Source: Sialis fuliginosa (Eukaryota; Arthropoda; Insecta; Megaloptera; Sialidae). From it: a DNA stretch of 64,000 nucleotides. The DNA lies in assembly GCA_961205875.1 (NCBI GenBank), contig OY540811.1:22065248-22129247 (forward strand), read 5' to 3'. The translations under genes were made by a program, and so were the position numbers. Below, piece after piece: positions 47,422 through 59,769 of this stretch. Positions within the stretch are counted from its first letter, which is position 1; every line of letters begins with the position of its first letter. The notes under the pieces were generated by a model, which saw nothing but the letters and a program-made list of their open reading frames with translations, was not told the DNA's origin and ran no database searches.

Positions 47422-47583
47422 TAGCAGAGTATAATATATATATTAGTCTTTTGGTTTCCGCGGTGATTTTGATATGGATCTTGGCTTCTGGATGTAAGCC
47501 GCGTCGATTTGGTCGTATCATCGGTCAAACACGACTAAATCGACGCGGTTTATACCCAGAAGCCAAGATCCATAGCAGAGTAT
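47422..47583. mobile_element. Hairpin of 47-bp arms flanked by an 11-bp direct repeat
   Basis: The arm 47473-47519 (TATGGATCTTGGCTTCTGG.., CCGCGTCGATTT..) is complementary to 47528-47574 at 41 of 47 positions, with an 8-bp loop. Three of the mismatches would form G-U pairs in RNA. TAGCAGAGTAT occurs at 47422-47432 and 47573-47583, abutting the right arm but 40 bp from the left one. It could be a small foldback element with an 11-bp target duplication, or a locus producing a long hairpin RNA. It lies in the presumed intron directly upstream of the signal-peptide exon. The arms are much richer in G+C than the flanks. An overlapping 62-codon frame is an artefact. Confidence 0.7.
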
Positions 47584-49322
47584 GTGTTATATTTTATATA
47601 TACACGGAAAAAACAAACATAAAAAATCTAAAATTATAATTATTTTCTTCATTTTCTTAAAATTCTATTAAATAATAAAATAGATTTGATTGTAAATTCT
47701 AATTAAAATTATAATGTATTATATAAATTTTATTAAAATTTATTTCCACAAATTATGTAACCATAGGTGAGTACGAATAATTTGTATTAACTAAAAGCGT
47801 TTTTAATATACGTTAAGTCCAAAACACAGTATGATAGTAGATTCTAGAATAATTTGCTAAGTATATACCATTTTTACTTTCATAAATACCAATTACCTGA
47901 TGCACTCACCGCTCTGTAACATGAAAAAAATTTTTTTAATAACTTTTTTTCATGTTGATCCATTTTTTGTCGTCTGTCTGTCTAACAGCATTTTTTGAAA
48001 TACACTTTCAATAATATAAATTCTATGTAGTGACAAACAATATACTCGTATTAGCAGTTTGGAGTTTTAACATGTAATTTCTTCTGTATCATGATGTACA
48101 AAAAAATCTTGTGCCGATCAGGGCAGTTTATTTCTGTTATACTTACGGTGGCCACCAAAATCATTGTGTTTCTACACCGCACATTAGACGAATTGTGAGT
48201 AAAAGTGCATATAAATAGATAAATGATCTAACTTGATCAATTTTAATGAATTTCATCACAGTCAAATTCACTGAATGACATTTTAAAATGAATTTAGTAT
48301 TCCACTTGAATCTTGTAAACAAAAATTGAATATAACGATGTATTCACTTTGGTTGATTTATTTTGGTTCATCAATGAAAGTGAATTCATTTTCTAGTAGA
48401 TTTTTTTTCTTAGTTTCTCATAAAAAATGGAGAAAAACCACATTAAGAAATATTGAGTAATCAAGTTGACATTTTAATAGGTATCACTAACAAAACGTGG
48501 TCAAAACAATACATTTTTCATGTTGGAATGTACCTACCAATATTAATTAAATATTACGATAAAAACGATTAAGAATTACAAAAAAACTTGATCTTTAATA
48601 TCCCCTTTGTGTATATCGTTTTTCTCGGAGGCGAATTCGTAAAGGTAGTCATAAGAGTTGAAATTTTCGAAGGAATTAATTTGGCCTCCCGAGTTTTATT
48701 TCAATTAAGATAGGATAATTAAAAATGGCAGCTCACGAACATTCCTTTAATTAAAATTGTCTAAAGTAAACTGTGACAGAAATTCAAATATATGCTTTCA
48801 GTCACGATAAATTCCATTCAATTAAGAAACACTGAGCCATTCAAATAAGTGTTATTAAAGCATAAATAATACTGCTACTTCGGAATTATAAAAATATAAT
48901 AAAAAACTACAAGACGTATGCTAAAGAAAAAATTTGAATATTGTATAGCAGATCTAAAAGAATTTTAATTATTAAATTTAAATTTATTCTTTTAAAGTAT
49001 TCTTGATGGGGAATGCTAAGAGCGTTAAAAGAGTGTTTTGCTAATGAGTAATTTCAATTAAATTAAATATAATATGCAAATAAAGATCATTTAGAATGTA
49101 AGAAAACAAATGTTAAACGTTTACTGTTTGATCTTATTACAACAAGTCAATTGAAATAATTCAATTAAGGCTTGATAAGTACGCGTATTATTCACATTTG
49201 TGTCATTGAATATTAATTACTTTAATTAAATAAACTATAAAGTTCTGTAACAAAACTGAAAATCGTGTTTTACGATTTAAAAAAATTATTTGATAATTGA
49301 TTTAAATTTTATTTATTATGTA
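47584..49322. other. A+T-rich stretch (presumed intron of the minus-strand gene)
   Basis: There is one weak exon-like pattern: ATG at 48164 (minus), six codons, then ACC/GTAAGT. It is too short to support. A small inverted repeat, CTCGGAGGC / GCCTCCCGAG, lies at about 48626-48695. Otherwise featureless. Confidence 0.45.
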
Positions 49323-49744
49323 TATAGGAAGTCTCGTAAATATACCGATAAACTTTCAGGAGTTGAGGACATTAAAACATTCGCTTTTTGGTAATAAACT
49401 CATGTCCGCAAACGAGCCGTTTCAGCAGTACCTAGAGCAAATGAAAGGACCCCACAAAAATACAGTGAATTTTGCTTTTTGGTTGAAATTTTTTGTGGAA
49501 ATGATAGTTCAAAGTAAGCTAATTAAAAGTTGTAATGGGTGCCCCCTGGCAACTTTTGATCAGCATACTTTGAACTAGCATTTCCAAAAAAAAAAAAAAA
49601 TTCAATCAAAAGGTGGGGTCCTTTCATTTGCTCTACTGTTAAAAAGGCTCGTTTGCGGGCATGTATTTATTAACAAAAATCGATTATTTTAATATCCTCG
49701 AAAACTTCTTGAAGGTTGTCGGTATGTTTACGGGATAGCCTGTA
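49323..49744. mobile_element. 418-bp near-complete palindrome with TA target site
   Basis: The right end CGGGATAGCCTG (to 49742) is followed by TA, and the left end TAGGAAGTCTCG (from 49325) is preceded by TA. The arms are complementary almost to the centre (about 49545), sharing CATGTCCGCAAACGAGCC, TAGAGCAAATGAAAGGACCC and AAATGATAGTTCAAAGTAAG. One arm carries an A15 run. Extended single-stranded, the element would fold into one long hairpin. The TA site and CAGG..CCCG ends fit a Tc1/mariner-type MITE. A longer relative lies at 13204-13884, and an isolated terminus of the same style (GTTTGTCGGTGACACCCTG) lies at about 49783-49803. The 86-codon frame at 49318-49578 is inside and is not a gene. 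Confidence 0.82.
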
Positions 49745-49899
49745 TATGTTATAAAAAATTAATAAATTTAAAAAAACAACTGAAGTTTGTCGGTGACACC
49801 CTGTATATCTATTTTAAATTTGTATTTGTATCTCTTTGTATCATATTATACTATCTATTTTAAATTAGACGTTAAATTAATCTGTAAGAAGTTTTCCTA

Positions 49900-51040
49900 A
49901 CGAAAACATTTAAAAAAAATTAAATGGCTTTTTAAAATTGGATGAAATTTTCAGAAAAATTTAAGCTTAAGTTATGAGAATTTTTATTTTAAATTTACAT
50001 TTTTTTTCATAGAAAAAAATTCATGAAATATTCAAATATTCGATTTCATCCAATTTTGATCGGACACACACAATCTTAATTTTTTTTTTGAATATTTTAG
50101 TGTGATAAAAAAGTACTATCTCAGTTTTTTTACTATAGAATAGTCACTTGCAAAGCTATATTTGTGAATTTTTTTAGATTTTTAAATTTGGGGGATCTTA
50201 ATGAAAAAATTCGAAAACAGTAAATATATTACCACGATTGTATCTCACTGTGACAATGTAAACAGGCCGATTCAACACTGTCGTGCCAAACTTGAACAGT
50301 AAATTGAGAAAAATATTATATGAACATGTGCCCGAAAATTTTTCGTGAGGAGGCTACAGCTCTTCAAAGATTTTAGTCAAAATTAGTTTTTATTTAATAT
50401 CCTGAGAACCCATTGTGCTATAGTTACGAAATTTGCTACAGGGTTTAGTATTAATAAGTGTTATCTATTTTTAGTATCAACTAATAGTAATTTAGACCAG
50501 GGGTATGTATGGGATCATTTTTTATCTAGTATTTTTAAATTTTTTCCCCCTAACTCACCCAATATGGCGGCTAACAATTCAAAATTTTGGGAAAAATGTT
50601 TTTTGACTGTATGCTTTCGAACGGCTAACTCGAGGTTTGATTTCCTTTGGGGGCCATTTTTGCATGCTTACCCGGCTATACCCTTTAGTCTTATTATTAT
50701 CTGAATTACCATTTATTAAAATCTTTAAATACGTTTCGCGTGCTGTCGTAACACCATCATTCGGTGGTTCATTAAGCGCGCGAGTTTTAAAATAAAAAAT
50801 CATATAAAAATGTAGATTACTTCTTACTTATCTTAAAAGATAAACTAATAATTAATGAAGATGGAAAAAAATGGTGTTTTTAAAATATGTGGATAAAATA
50901 GAATATTTAAAAATGTTGCGATTTTTTTGCCTTGAAAAAAAAAAAGTATTATAAAATAAATAAAAAGTTTTTATAATCAATTATATCAAACTTAAATTTT
51001 CCTGAAGATTTCGTCCAATTAATTGAAGTCATTAAGTTTG
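49900..51040. mobile_element. 1.1-kb element with ~70-bp imperfect terminal inverted repeats
   Basis: The left arm 49921-49990 (TTAAAATTGGATGAAATTTT then CAGAAAAATTTAAG) is the imperfect complement of 50966-51035 (CTTAAATTTTCCTGAAGATT then TCGTCCAATTAATTG). A further internal pair, ATTGGATGAAATT / ATTTCATCCAATTTT, lies near 49938 and 50043. The interior at 50500-50770 is less A+T-rich (CCAATATGGCGGCTAACAAT, TTGGGGGCCATTTTTG) and looks transposon-derived, but it encodes nothing recognisable. The minus frame at 50579-50803 is not supported. Confidence 0.45.
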
Positions 51041-53363
51041 AAAAAAATCAAAAATTTTCAAACTTGGAGGAAAATTTCAGATAAAGGTGCATTAATAAAT
51101 GTCCTTTCTTATCCTGATATGGTTTTTAATAAAATATTCTTTACACATACATAGATGCTATCCAATTTTAGTTATATTGCGTTTATTTTATGTACACTGA
51201 TTTCATATTCGCATATAATAAATTATTTAATGATAAAGTACACGTGGTAGAATATTTTGGTGACACATTTCTCATAAATAATATCTATTATAATATAAAA
51301 GAAAACACATAAACAGTACGGCGTGTGTTTTGTTTGATACGACCTATATTAATAGTTGCATAGACTAATAGTTTCCTGGATAACTTGTATGAAATTATTC
51401 AAGCGTGTTGACAATGGAAGAACAGTGAGAAGAAGAAGAAGCAGAAGAGGCACGAGGCGTTAATTAGAGCGAGCAATTTCAGATGGCGCCACTGCAGTAC
51501 ATCCATCCTTCATCCTCTTTTAATTCTCAATTTGTTTTAGACGAACGTCGTACACTTTAATAATGTTAGGTGATATTTCAGGTGGTTGTGAAACCTAGCA
51601 CGTGCGAGTGTCTTTTACTATTTTATAATTCAAGCATGTTGGTTAGAAGAAGATGGACTGTTGAAATTATTACGACACTCAACAGCTCGTAATAAAATAT
51701 AATCTCCATTCTTTAAAGTTTACACGATTTGTACAAATGGCGGTATATATTGTCGACAGGGACACCCGTTTTCATAAACAAGTTACTAATGGCTATTTTA
51801 TACAGGTGTTTATTTATGAACTCCAGATGGTATTATTAAAAACTTGATTAAAATATACGTTTACCTTTATTTATAAATATTAATTAAACTTGGCGTTTTA
51901 ACTATAGTTATCAAAGGTGCAAGATACTATACCAGGTAATTATTTATATGAAATAAGCAGATTTGATAGGTGACATCAAAATTTTATTACATATTTTTAC
52001 TTTAAATTAACTTCTTGTTTAAAGTAAACAAATAATAGTCAGTTTCTATTTGATTTTTATTTCTTATGAGTAGGTAATAAAAAATGTCACCATTTAAAGA
52101 TTTAACTTATTGCATTGCTTGCATTAAAATACCTACATACAATATGTATTGTTTTTATAATATAATATAATTTATATATAATATAAAATCAATTTATTAC
52201 CGTGAAAAATTCCGAAACAAAAAGTTATGGCTACAGTAATTGTAGAATTCTCATTGCGTAACAATTTACATAACGTTATGATACTAGCATTCGCAAACTA
52301 TATTACGTACATAATATTTCACGGATTTGTATAGAAATGGAAAATTTACTTATATAAACGTATTTCATATATCCTTGTATATTCACGTCTGATGATTCCA
52401 GACTCTATTCATAACAGCACAAAAGCAGTAATACACAGCATTTAATGGACAAGTTATAAAATTAGGTTCTATGCTATTGCGTCTATAGATTAATCTTGTT
52501 GTAATGAAATAACATAAAGAAATTAAAAAAATATAGACCTGAAAGGATATTCATTTCAATTGTAATAGATTTTTTATAATGTATGTATAATGTATAAAAG
52601 AACTAATAACATAATATAATTTGGGATCATTTACAACAGAATATCGTAATTAATAAATTGAAGTGTAATATTAAAATATTTAAATTTATTATTTATATTG
52701 AAATGTTCTTAAGTACTTACATTAATTAAAGTACTTACAAAAATTTCTACAAAATAAATATATATATATGTATATTGTATATACATTGTATATATACATT
52801 ACATTTTCTTTAAAATGATTTCTGAATTAAAAATTCATGAAAGTTAAAGACTCTTTAGTTATTGTTTTAAATGTTTTGGAAAATTGATTCGAAAATAATT
52901 ATCGAAGACAAAAGTTGCTTACTTAATATCGTAGAAAAAGATATCGTAATAAAGAAATTATTATCTTGATATAATCCTTTGCTGACAGTTCTTTCATATT
53001 ATTGATTATTTGTTTGCTTTGGAATAATGAAAACAAAAATGACAATTTTAATAAACACAATCACACAATGAGAGCGTTTTAAAGTATATGCCAAAATTCG
53101 GGCGACTTGAAAAATATAGAAATTCAGAAGTAGGAGGCATACAGTATGGTCTCAATGGCAGATCAAACGATAAAAGATAACTACACAAATTTTATACACA
53201 AAATTCACTGCAATTTATAAGATTTTTCCGTTAAAAACTTGAAATGTGTTTTTCTCAAATCTACCTTTTTCTATACGGTCTCACCAAGCACGATAACTCA
53301 AAAAGTATCAAATATATTTTAGATGTTTTTTTTTAAATCTTCCAAAATACATTCTATATATAG
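51041..53363. other. A+T-rich stretch with simple repeats
   Basis: The interval 51400-51500 contains a GAAGAAGAAG-type run. TATAATATAATATAATTTAT (about 52157) and the TATATATATATGTATATTG tract (about 52760-52800) are simple repeats. The phrase CAGATGGCGCCACTGCAGTA at about 51479 is less A+T-rich but carries no supported gene. Confidence 0.5.
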
Positions 53364-53492
53364 TCTGTCGAGCCATTTTTTATTCCATACATTTTTTATG
53401 AACCATAAAAGAACAAAAATGAAATTAATTTTTTATTTTAAAAATGTCGTATGATGCTTATTTTTCGAAATCCAAAAAATTGGCTCGACAGT
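53364..53492. repeat. Short inverted repeat around GGCTCGACAG
   Basis: CTGTCGAGCCATTTTTT (53365-53381) pairs with AAAAAATTGGCTCGACAG (53474-53491), about 90 bp apart. It may be the end of a larger palindromic repeat covering about 53.1-53.6 kb, which includes the familiar phrase CACGATAACTCAAAAAGTAT. Confidence 0.35.
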
Positions 53493-53763
53493 ACAACGAA
53501 AACATTATTGTACAGTAACCTTTTTAAATTTTTCAGATCCATCGATCGATACTAGAGATATCATGCAGACCATGATGCAAAGTTTTCCCAACAGTGGCTT
53601 TTTAAATGACCAATAAATAATGTGTAATTAATATTTGTAAAATACAACCATAAAAGTATTAATTTTCATCAGTGCTGGAGGTATGTAACCCCTTAAGATA
53701 TATTGTTTTTAAAATTAAATATTATAGTAAAAGCGAGTGAAATGCGAGTATTTCAACATTTCT

Positions 53764-54138
53764 CTATATTAAGGTTACAGTACAAAAATTCTCATTAATT
53801 AAACAGAACATATCCATCAAATAAAAAAAAAAGGAAAAACAAATTTGTTTTCTCCCTTTATGTTTGGAGTTTACAAATAAAACAATTGTTAGTAACGACA
53901 CCGATTGTGTTCTATTATTTGAAAAATTGATGATAAAACAGTCGATCGTGAAATGTTCCAGTGTATTTACACTATAAAGCATCCATTTTTCAATGGTATT
54001 AAAGTTCGCCCACGGTCTATACGGGTGGAATCGATAATGGTGAGAGTGAAAAAATAGTTCATTTCGTTCGAAGGGATCATTCTGAATTTTTCCCGGAGAA
54101 TATAATTGAATAGAGAACGACTTTATATCCTGTCCCAT
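53764..54138 (-). CDS. 124-codon open frame, unrecognised
   Basis: The frame runs from ATG 54138 to a stop at 53764. The first 80 residues have a mixed, protein-like composition (for example FERNELFFHSHHYRFHPYRP), while the last 30 are Phe/Lys-rich low-complexity translation. No signal peptide, domain or splice borders were recognised, and there is no second copy in the window. It might be an exon or a decayed gene fragment. Chance cannot be excluded at this A+T content. Confidence 0.15.
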   Translation of the reverse strand: MGQDIKSFSIQLYSPGKIQNDPFERNELFFHSHHYRFHPYRPWANFNTIEKWMLYSVNTLEHFTIDCFIINFSNNRTQSVSLLTIVLFVNSKHKGRKQICFSFFFYLMDMFCLINENFCTVTLI

Positions 54139-54484
54139 TCTTTAGTAACACAATTTTGGTTTGACATCGTATTAAATTCGGTTATCTTCCGTTTTTATTC
54201 TAGATGTCTGGTCAAACAACCTATTGTGTACTCGCTTGTCTTTTGTTACATTTGTTAAAAATTCTACACGCATTTCAAATAAATCATCTCGTAATAGATT
54301 ACATTTATCTTTTAATCTATTTTATGAGTTTATACACATGTCAGTGCGGTATATCTATTTACAAGATCCTCATTTTTTTAAAAGATATGTGTAAATATTT
54401 TTTTTTGAACAGCATCATTCCAATTAGAGCTGAGCATGTGAGTGATTTTCGATTTTCGTTTACGTCACACAAGTTTTTATGAAT

Positions 54485-54960
54485 TTTTTGCTTCCTCTCA
54501 ATATCAAAGATACGAGAAGCTTTGTGATCGTTTTATGAGATAAAAAAAATGTTCTCCGATTTCAAAATTTTAAATTGAACTTTCCGTTTCAGGTCAAGAC
54601 AAACACTTTTCGTTTTGTCTCTGTGTGTGTGTCTGTCCCCTGAATTCTTGTCACACGCATAACTCATGAACTACTGAACTGATATTAATGAAACTTGGTT
54701 GGATGGTTGGGTCTGGCTTGAGGACGGTCCCGTTTCAAAATAATCAAAATCGTGTGAAAGGGAAAAGGGTGACATCCCAAAATATTAATTTTTTCATGAT
54801 ATCTCAAGAACGACACATGTTACGTGAAAATTTTATAGAAACTTTGTCATTTTGATGTTTGCATAAATTTAGATTTAGATTAAAATTGTTAAAAAATTAA
54901 AAATATATGAAAAAATAATCAGGGGAGTTTAAAGAAAAATTTCAAACTAATATTTTTAAA
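54485..54960 (+). repeat. Retroelement 3'-region-like remnant
   Basis: TTTTGTCTCTGTGTGTGTGT then CTGTCCCCTGAATTCTTG, CATAACTCATGAACTACTGA and TTAATGAAACTTGGTTGGAT follow the order typical of insect retroelement-derived repeats (CTGTC.., AACT..ACTGAAC.., ATGAAACTTGG). No coding frame remains. Borders are approximate. Confidence 0.5.
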
Positions 54961-56405
54961 TAAAATTGTATAAAAATTAAATGGTTAACCAGTGCCAGGC
55001 AATTTACCTGAACATTTTATCGGGTTTTATTTAAATTGTTTAATAATTATTAAACATATTAATTAATTAATTATATTATTAATTGATTAAATATAGTCAA
55101 TTATTATAATTAACTATTTTTAGTGAATTTAGCACGAGGAAGCATTGGGCATTTACGTGGCAGATGTTTTCTTAATCGATCACGCACGTTTCTAAGAAAC
55201 AATATCACGATCATGCGCGTCGAATTACGCTCGTTACACGATTGTATACATGTTTAAATTAAAAAAAACGATTTCAATGTATTTATATATCATAATAAAT
55301 ATGAATAAATCTCGATTGAAAATAATTCTTTTTTTTATGAAAATATTTATTTTGTTATGTGAAATCGTTTTGGACAAATATTATTTTTTTTCGCGTTATG
55401 ATTTCTAAAACTTGATTGGAATAATAATAACTATTGAAAATAACTTTATTCTAATCTTCGAAGTATAATTTTTTCACACTCTTAGCAATTGTTTTACTTT
55501 GACTTATAATATCGCACGCATATGATCCAGATTTCAAAAACGCTGACGCACACGTCTGGGTTCCGACAAATGTACGACTCGTGTCTAGCTCTAATTCCAA
55601 TTTGTTAAATAAAAAATAATAATAATAAAGTTTACAGTACATAAAAAAATTTCTAACTAGAATCACTCTCTAAAATTTTTTTTGTGCTGCAATGAAATTA
55701 ATGGAATTATTTAATTAAGTATTTAGTAATCTAAACATAAATAATATGATTATTAATGTCTTCTAGTTCAAAAAATTTGCTATCGAGTTTAAGCAAATGC
55801 TATCTTCGGGGTATTAAATATAAATGACAGTCCACTGACAGTTATAATCAATTAAATCAGTGATCAAAATATTGTTTTCGTTATAATAAAAGAAGGATTT
55901 TTGGCCCAAGTCAACGTTCTACTCATGCATAAAATACATATAATTTATATTATTGAGCATTTATTACCACTGCTCTAAAAATTCCAAGCAAAAAAATAAC
56001 GTTTTGACATCTCGAAGATTTTGCTCTCAATATAAAATAAAATATTTATATATTATAAATTAAAAATAATTTAGGGATCATGAAAATGAAGGTGTTAACT
56101 TTTTAATTATGAGATTTTATTATTTACCTATTTAATTGGAATACGAAATAATTTCAATGCATGTTCGATTTCTCTAAACAAACAACAACATAAAACAAAA
56201 CAGGAGAAGAACATTTAACTGAAAACGTCAACTTTTCATTCTACGACAATTAAAAACATGAAATCGCACAAAGTTCGCGGGCACATTGTTAGCTTGTACT
56301 TGTACAGGTGAATTCAGCAGAAGTTGAATACAATTAAAGTTCGTGCCGAAAGTGGATTAACAGTTTAGTAAAATCAGCATTAATTATATTACATATACAA
56401 CGTAC
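54961..56405. other. A+T-rich stretch (presumed intron)
   Basis: The minus frame at 55451-55666 has random composition. Nothing else was supported. Confidence 0.5.
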
Positions 56406-56482
56406 CTCTCCTTTTTCCGCCAAGACGCAGTTGGCGATGCAGTCAACTGACGTTAGCCAACTTGTCTCTTACCACCTCCTCC
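56406..56482 (-). other. Candidate 77-bp untranslated exon, minus strand
   Basis: Minus-strand acceptor GTTTCATTTTTCCGCAG/GG (AG at 56484-56483) and donor GGAGAG/GTACGTTG (GT at 56405-56404) are both close to consensus. They enclose a stretch far richer in G+C than its flanks. All three frames contain a stop, so it would be an untranslated exon. It could lie in the leader of the gene whose first coding exon is at 46639-46708, about 9.4 kb downstream. On the plus strand a 19-codon frame (ATG 56436) is also present. The exon boundaries incidentally include a TTTTTCCGC / GCGGAAAAA pair. Confidence 0.35.
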
Positions 56483-59436
56483 CTGCGGAAAAATGAAACG
56501 TCAGAATATGAAACTGAATCGGAGTTTGCCGTTTTGTTGTCAAAACTGTGCCTTGTTCATGTTACCTTTTAATACATGTTATGCGAACTATGTGAACAAT
56601 TAAACATATTAAGATTTTCTCGAGAGCGGATGATACCGTTTTATTATTACAAGTTTAAGATATTTTTGTATGTCCGCAGGTGTGATGTTACATGCACGGC
56701 TTTTATGTCGCATTTGATGTGTTAAGTGAGATTTATGTGAGAGACTGAACGTTAGACGTACATTTCATTCTATTAATTAATTTTAACCTGTCTACCAGCA
56801 CACAAGCCCGCACATGTGCTCTGCCGGGTTTACTCAATGTTACATGACTTAAAAATATGTCTTGGTTTTGAAATATGTTCACATCAGCAATATTATTACT
56901 ATATCACAGTAGCTGGACTTGAAATTATATTTTGTTATTTTTTTACTTAATATTTATCAATAATTAAAAAAATATATTTTATCAATTTTAAATTAATAAA
57001 TAAATTTTTTTATGCAAAGATAATAAAATTATATATGTATTAATAGTGTGTTTATCTTAATTGAAAAACTTAAGTATTCAACAATTATTGATAAATCTTA
57101 CCTACCTATATAAAAATAATTACATTATGTAAAATGAGCTATTTTAGGTACAATTCATTATTGTACAGATATTTGATTTATATTCTCTAAAAACTGAATT
57201 AGCAGTTATTTCACTAATTAAGGGGTAACACCTCTTTGAATTATATTCTTAAAAATAACGTGCTGAAGATCGAAATGCAAAATTCTACTAATTCAGTTTT
57301 ATAGAGTATTAAATGTCATGTAGAAAATAAAAATTCTTGGCATTTTGTTCTATTTCTAACTATTTCGATGAAATTCTGCACGCCGATTTAATATTTGCAA
57401 AAAAAATCACCTACGGTAAACAGCCACCAAGAAAAAATTTAACAATGTTTTATGTATTTTCAAACATGTTAAATAAATATCTTTTCATAGATTTTCAATT
57501 GGTTTAAATATTTTGCTAACAAAATCTAAAAAATAGCTCTTTTATTTAAGTTTTAAAGTGATGTTACCCCTTAAATTATCTACTTTAAATATCACTGAAA
57601 GAAAAGTGATTTTGAATCGAATTCACTTTTAAATTAGTGATAACCATAATGCTAGTGGTGCCATTATGACATGTGTTTCTACTTCGATTTATCAGCGCAT
57701 ACGATACGATACTTTGGTGACTTATCAATAATAAATCAGGCAAGTTTATTTATACAAAACTTCAAAAATTTATTCAAAAATAGTTTTTAGTGAGTTTGCA
57801 TTAAACGTTTTCATTAATTTTGATTCTTTCATAAATTAGTTATATACCTACTATAACTTAAAGTTTGACCTCGCAAATTGTTCTTAAAAGTATTATTATT
57901 TATACTTTTATACTAAAGAAAAAAAAATGTTCTGAAAATTTCAAGGTAGTGTAAACTGTAAACCTTTAAATAATTGTATATTCTAATTATTATTTCTACT
58001 ATGTTAGAACAGTATTACGTATGCAATACAAAAATTTAATATTAAAATAAAAATATGTAATATATCTTGTCTAATTAAAAAAACTTATTTCAATTAATAC
58101 ACATAATATATCAATGTTGATAATGTTCCGAAGATTAATATAATTAGTTCCCATTTTAGTAGAGACTATACATTTGCTACATGTACTAAAAGTTATAGGG
58201 AAACTTGTAAATTTCAATATATTACTGTAATAAATCTTACCATGATATAACTTCTGAATGTATGAACAAGCGCCCAATTCCTAGAAAATTATTATCTAAG
58301 GATATACATACATATTATTATATATACATAGTACATGCATGTACAGTGTACAGTCTTCGTATAATATTCCTATTTAAAGAAAATGTTAGGTAGAAATGCA
58401 TGGGTGGGTTTAGCTTTGAAGGTAATTACATTATAGAATTCAATGACATAAGTTATCATTTTATTTTGTAAAATTATAATACACATAAAGTATATTTACA
58501 ATTAGCGAATTTAATTAAAAAGCTATTTTTATTTTATTTACATGAAATTGCACTATTTTTACAGATGATGAAATTATTATAAAATGGTATAGGTAGATAT
58601 TTTAGAACATTCAAAACGAATTTGAAATAAATTGAAACTTTTACACATCTACCTATAATTTTATAAATGCAGTAGTCATTTTATAATTACAACTAAATTG
58701 AATTAATCGTTCTAAAAGTAGAGAGGATAAATATATTGGTGCTTAAAAGTTAAAAACTTTATATAGATATATACACTATTCAGTCTATTTCAAGTTGATT
58801 CAGCCATAGGCAATATAACATTGGGTGAATTAGAAGTGTTATAATAGTTTTTGTATAAATATAAGAACGTGTGATTGATGAATTTTGAAATGCGCCGCCT
58901 CGAAAAAAACTACATCTCTTTATTTGCAGAAAGACTACATACTACAAGATTTCTTATTATTATTAAATACATGTACGATGTATGTACATATATTGTAATT
59001 TGCGATTGTTTCAAAATTCATGTATATGAACACATTCGTATAAAAAACTCGAGATGTTAATCGGAATGTCAAAATAAAAAAACAAGTTATAAAATAAAAT
59101 ACAAACTGTTATTGTTCCTATCTATCAAGAATCAATATTAAATAACAATATAAACATTAGCAACAAACAAGCGTGTTAATTCATCACGCGAATAAGACAC
59201 CAAAAACCAATTTATAATTTCGAGGGTAATTCGAAAACGATTAAAAAAATTAATTAATCAAGTGTCTTCAAATAATACACGTGAATTCTTTCCAAACACA
59301 AAGAACAGTAATCAAAATGAAACGGGGAGGAGCGCGTTGGCGGTCACCCTACCTTCGACGGCTCAGAATACGTAGAACAAGACGCGGTGATTAATGGTAG
59401 ATAAGAACAGAAGAGTTTGAGGTCGAAGAAGGTTCA
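56483..59436. other. A+T-rich stretch, G+C-richer near its right end
   Basis: Mostly featureless. The interval 59320-59400 (GAAACGGGGAGGAGCGCGTT, GGCGGTCACCCTACC) is G+C-rich. It has a 25-codon Arg-rich plus frame from ATG 59318 and, on the minus strand, a donor-like GTCGAAG/GTAGGG. Neither is enough to call an exon. Confidence 0.4.
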
Positions 59437-59480
59437 CACACACACACACACACATACACAAACACAAACACACATGCATG
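59437..59480 (+). repeat. (CA)n microsatellite
   Basis: CACACACACACACACACACA continues into TACACAAACACAAACACACA. Confidence 0.9.
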
Positions 59481-59551
59481 TATGTATTGTATGTATATTT
59501 ATATTTATGTTTAAAGGGTGATTATTTTATTGTATACGAAATGATGGTCGT

Positions 59552-59769
59552 TAGGGATATGACATATCGATTACGGATAGGGATATTTTTTCTTGTTTTT
59601 AGTTTCAGATATGGATACGGATTTGAAAATATTAAATAAATATATTATTTTTGGGCTCAAGTGAGTAGGAACATATCTGAAATAATTGTTTCGGATACTG
59701 TTTCGGTTTCGGGGGTCAGAATAGTTTCGGATATCCGTTAGTTTCAGTTTTTGATTTGTAGAATCCTTA
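59552..59769. mobile_element. hAT-like MITE with TTTCGGATATCCG core
   Basis: The left end TAGGGATATGACATATCG is an imperfect inverted match to the right end GATTTGTAGAATCCTTA. Internal words alternate between GGATA, TTTCGGATA and GTTTCGG (for example GTTTCGGATACTGTTTCGG), the self-similar style seen in insect hAT MITEs and in the element at 33748-34384. No 8-bp duplication is evident. Confidence 0.42.

Noticed and set aside
48147..48164. ATG with six codons then ACC/GTAAGT on the minus strand
   Set aside because: Too short to distinguish from chance. The exon at 46639-46708 is a far better start candidate.
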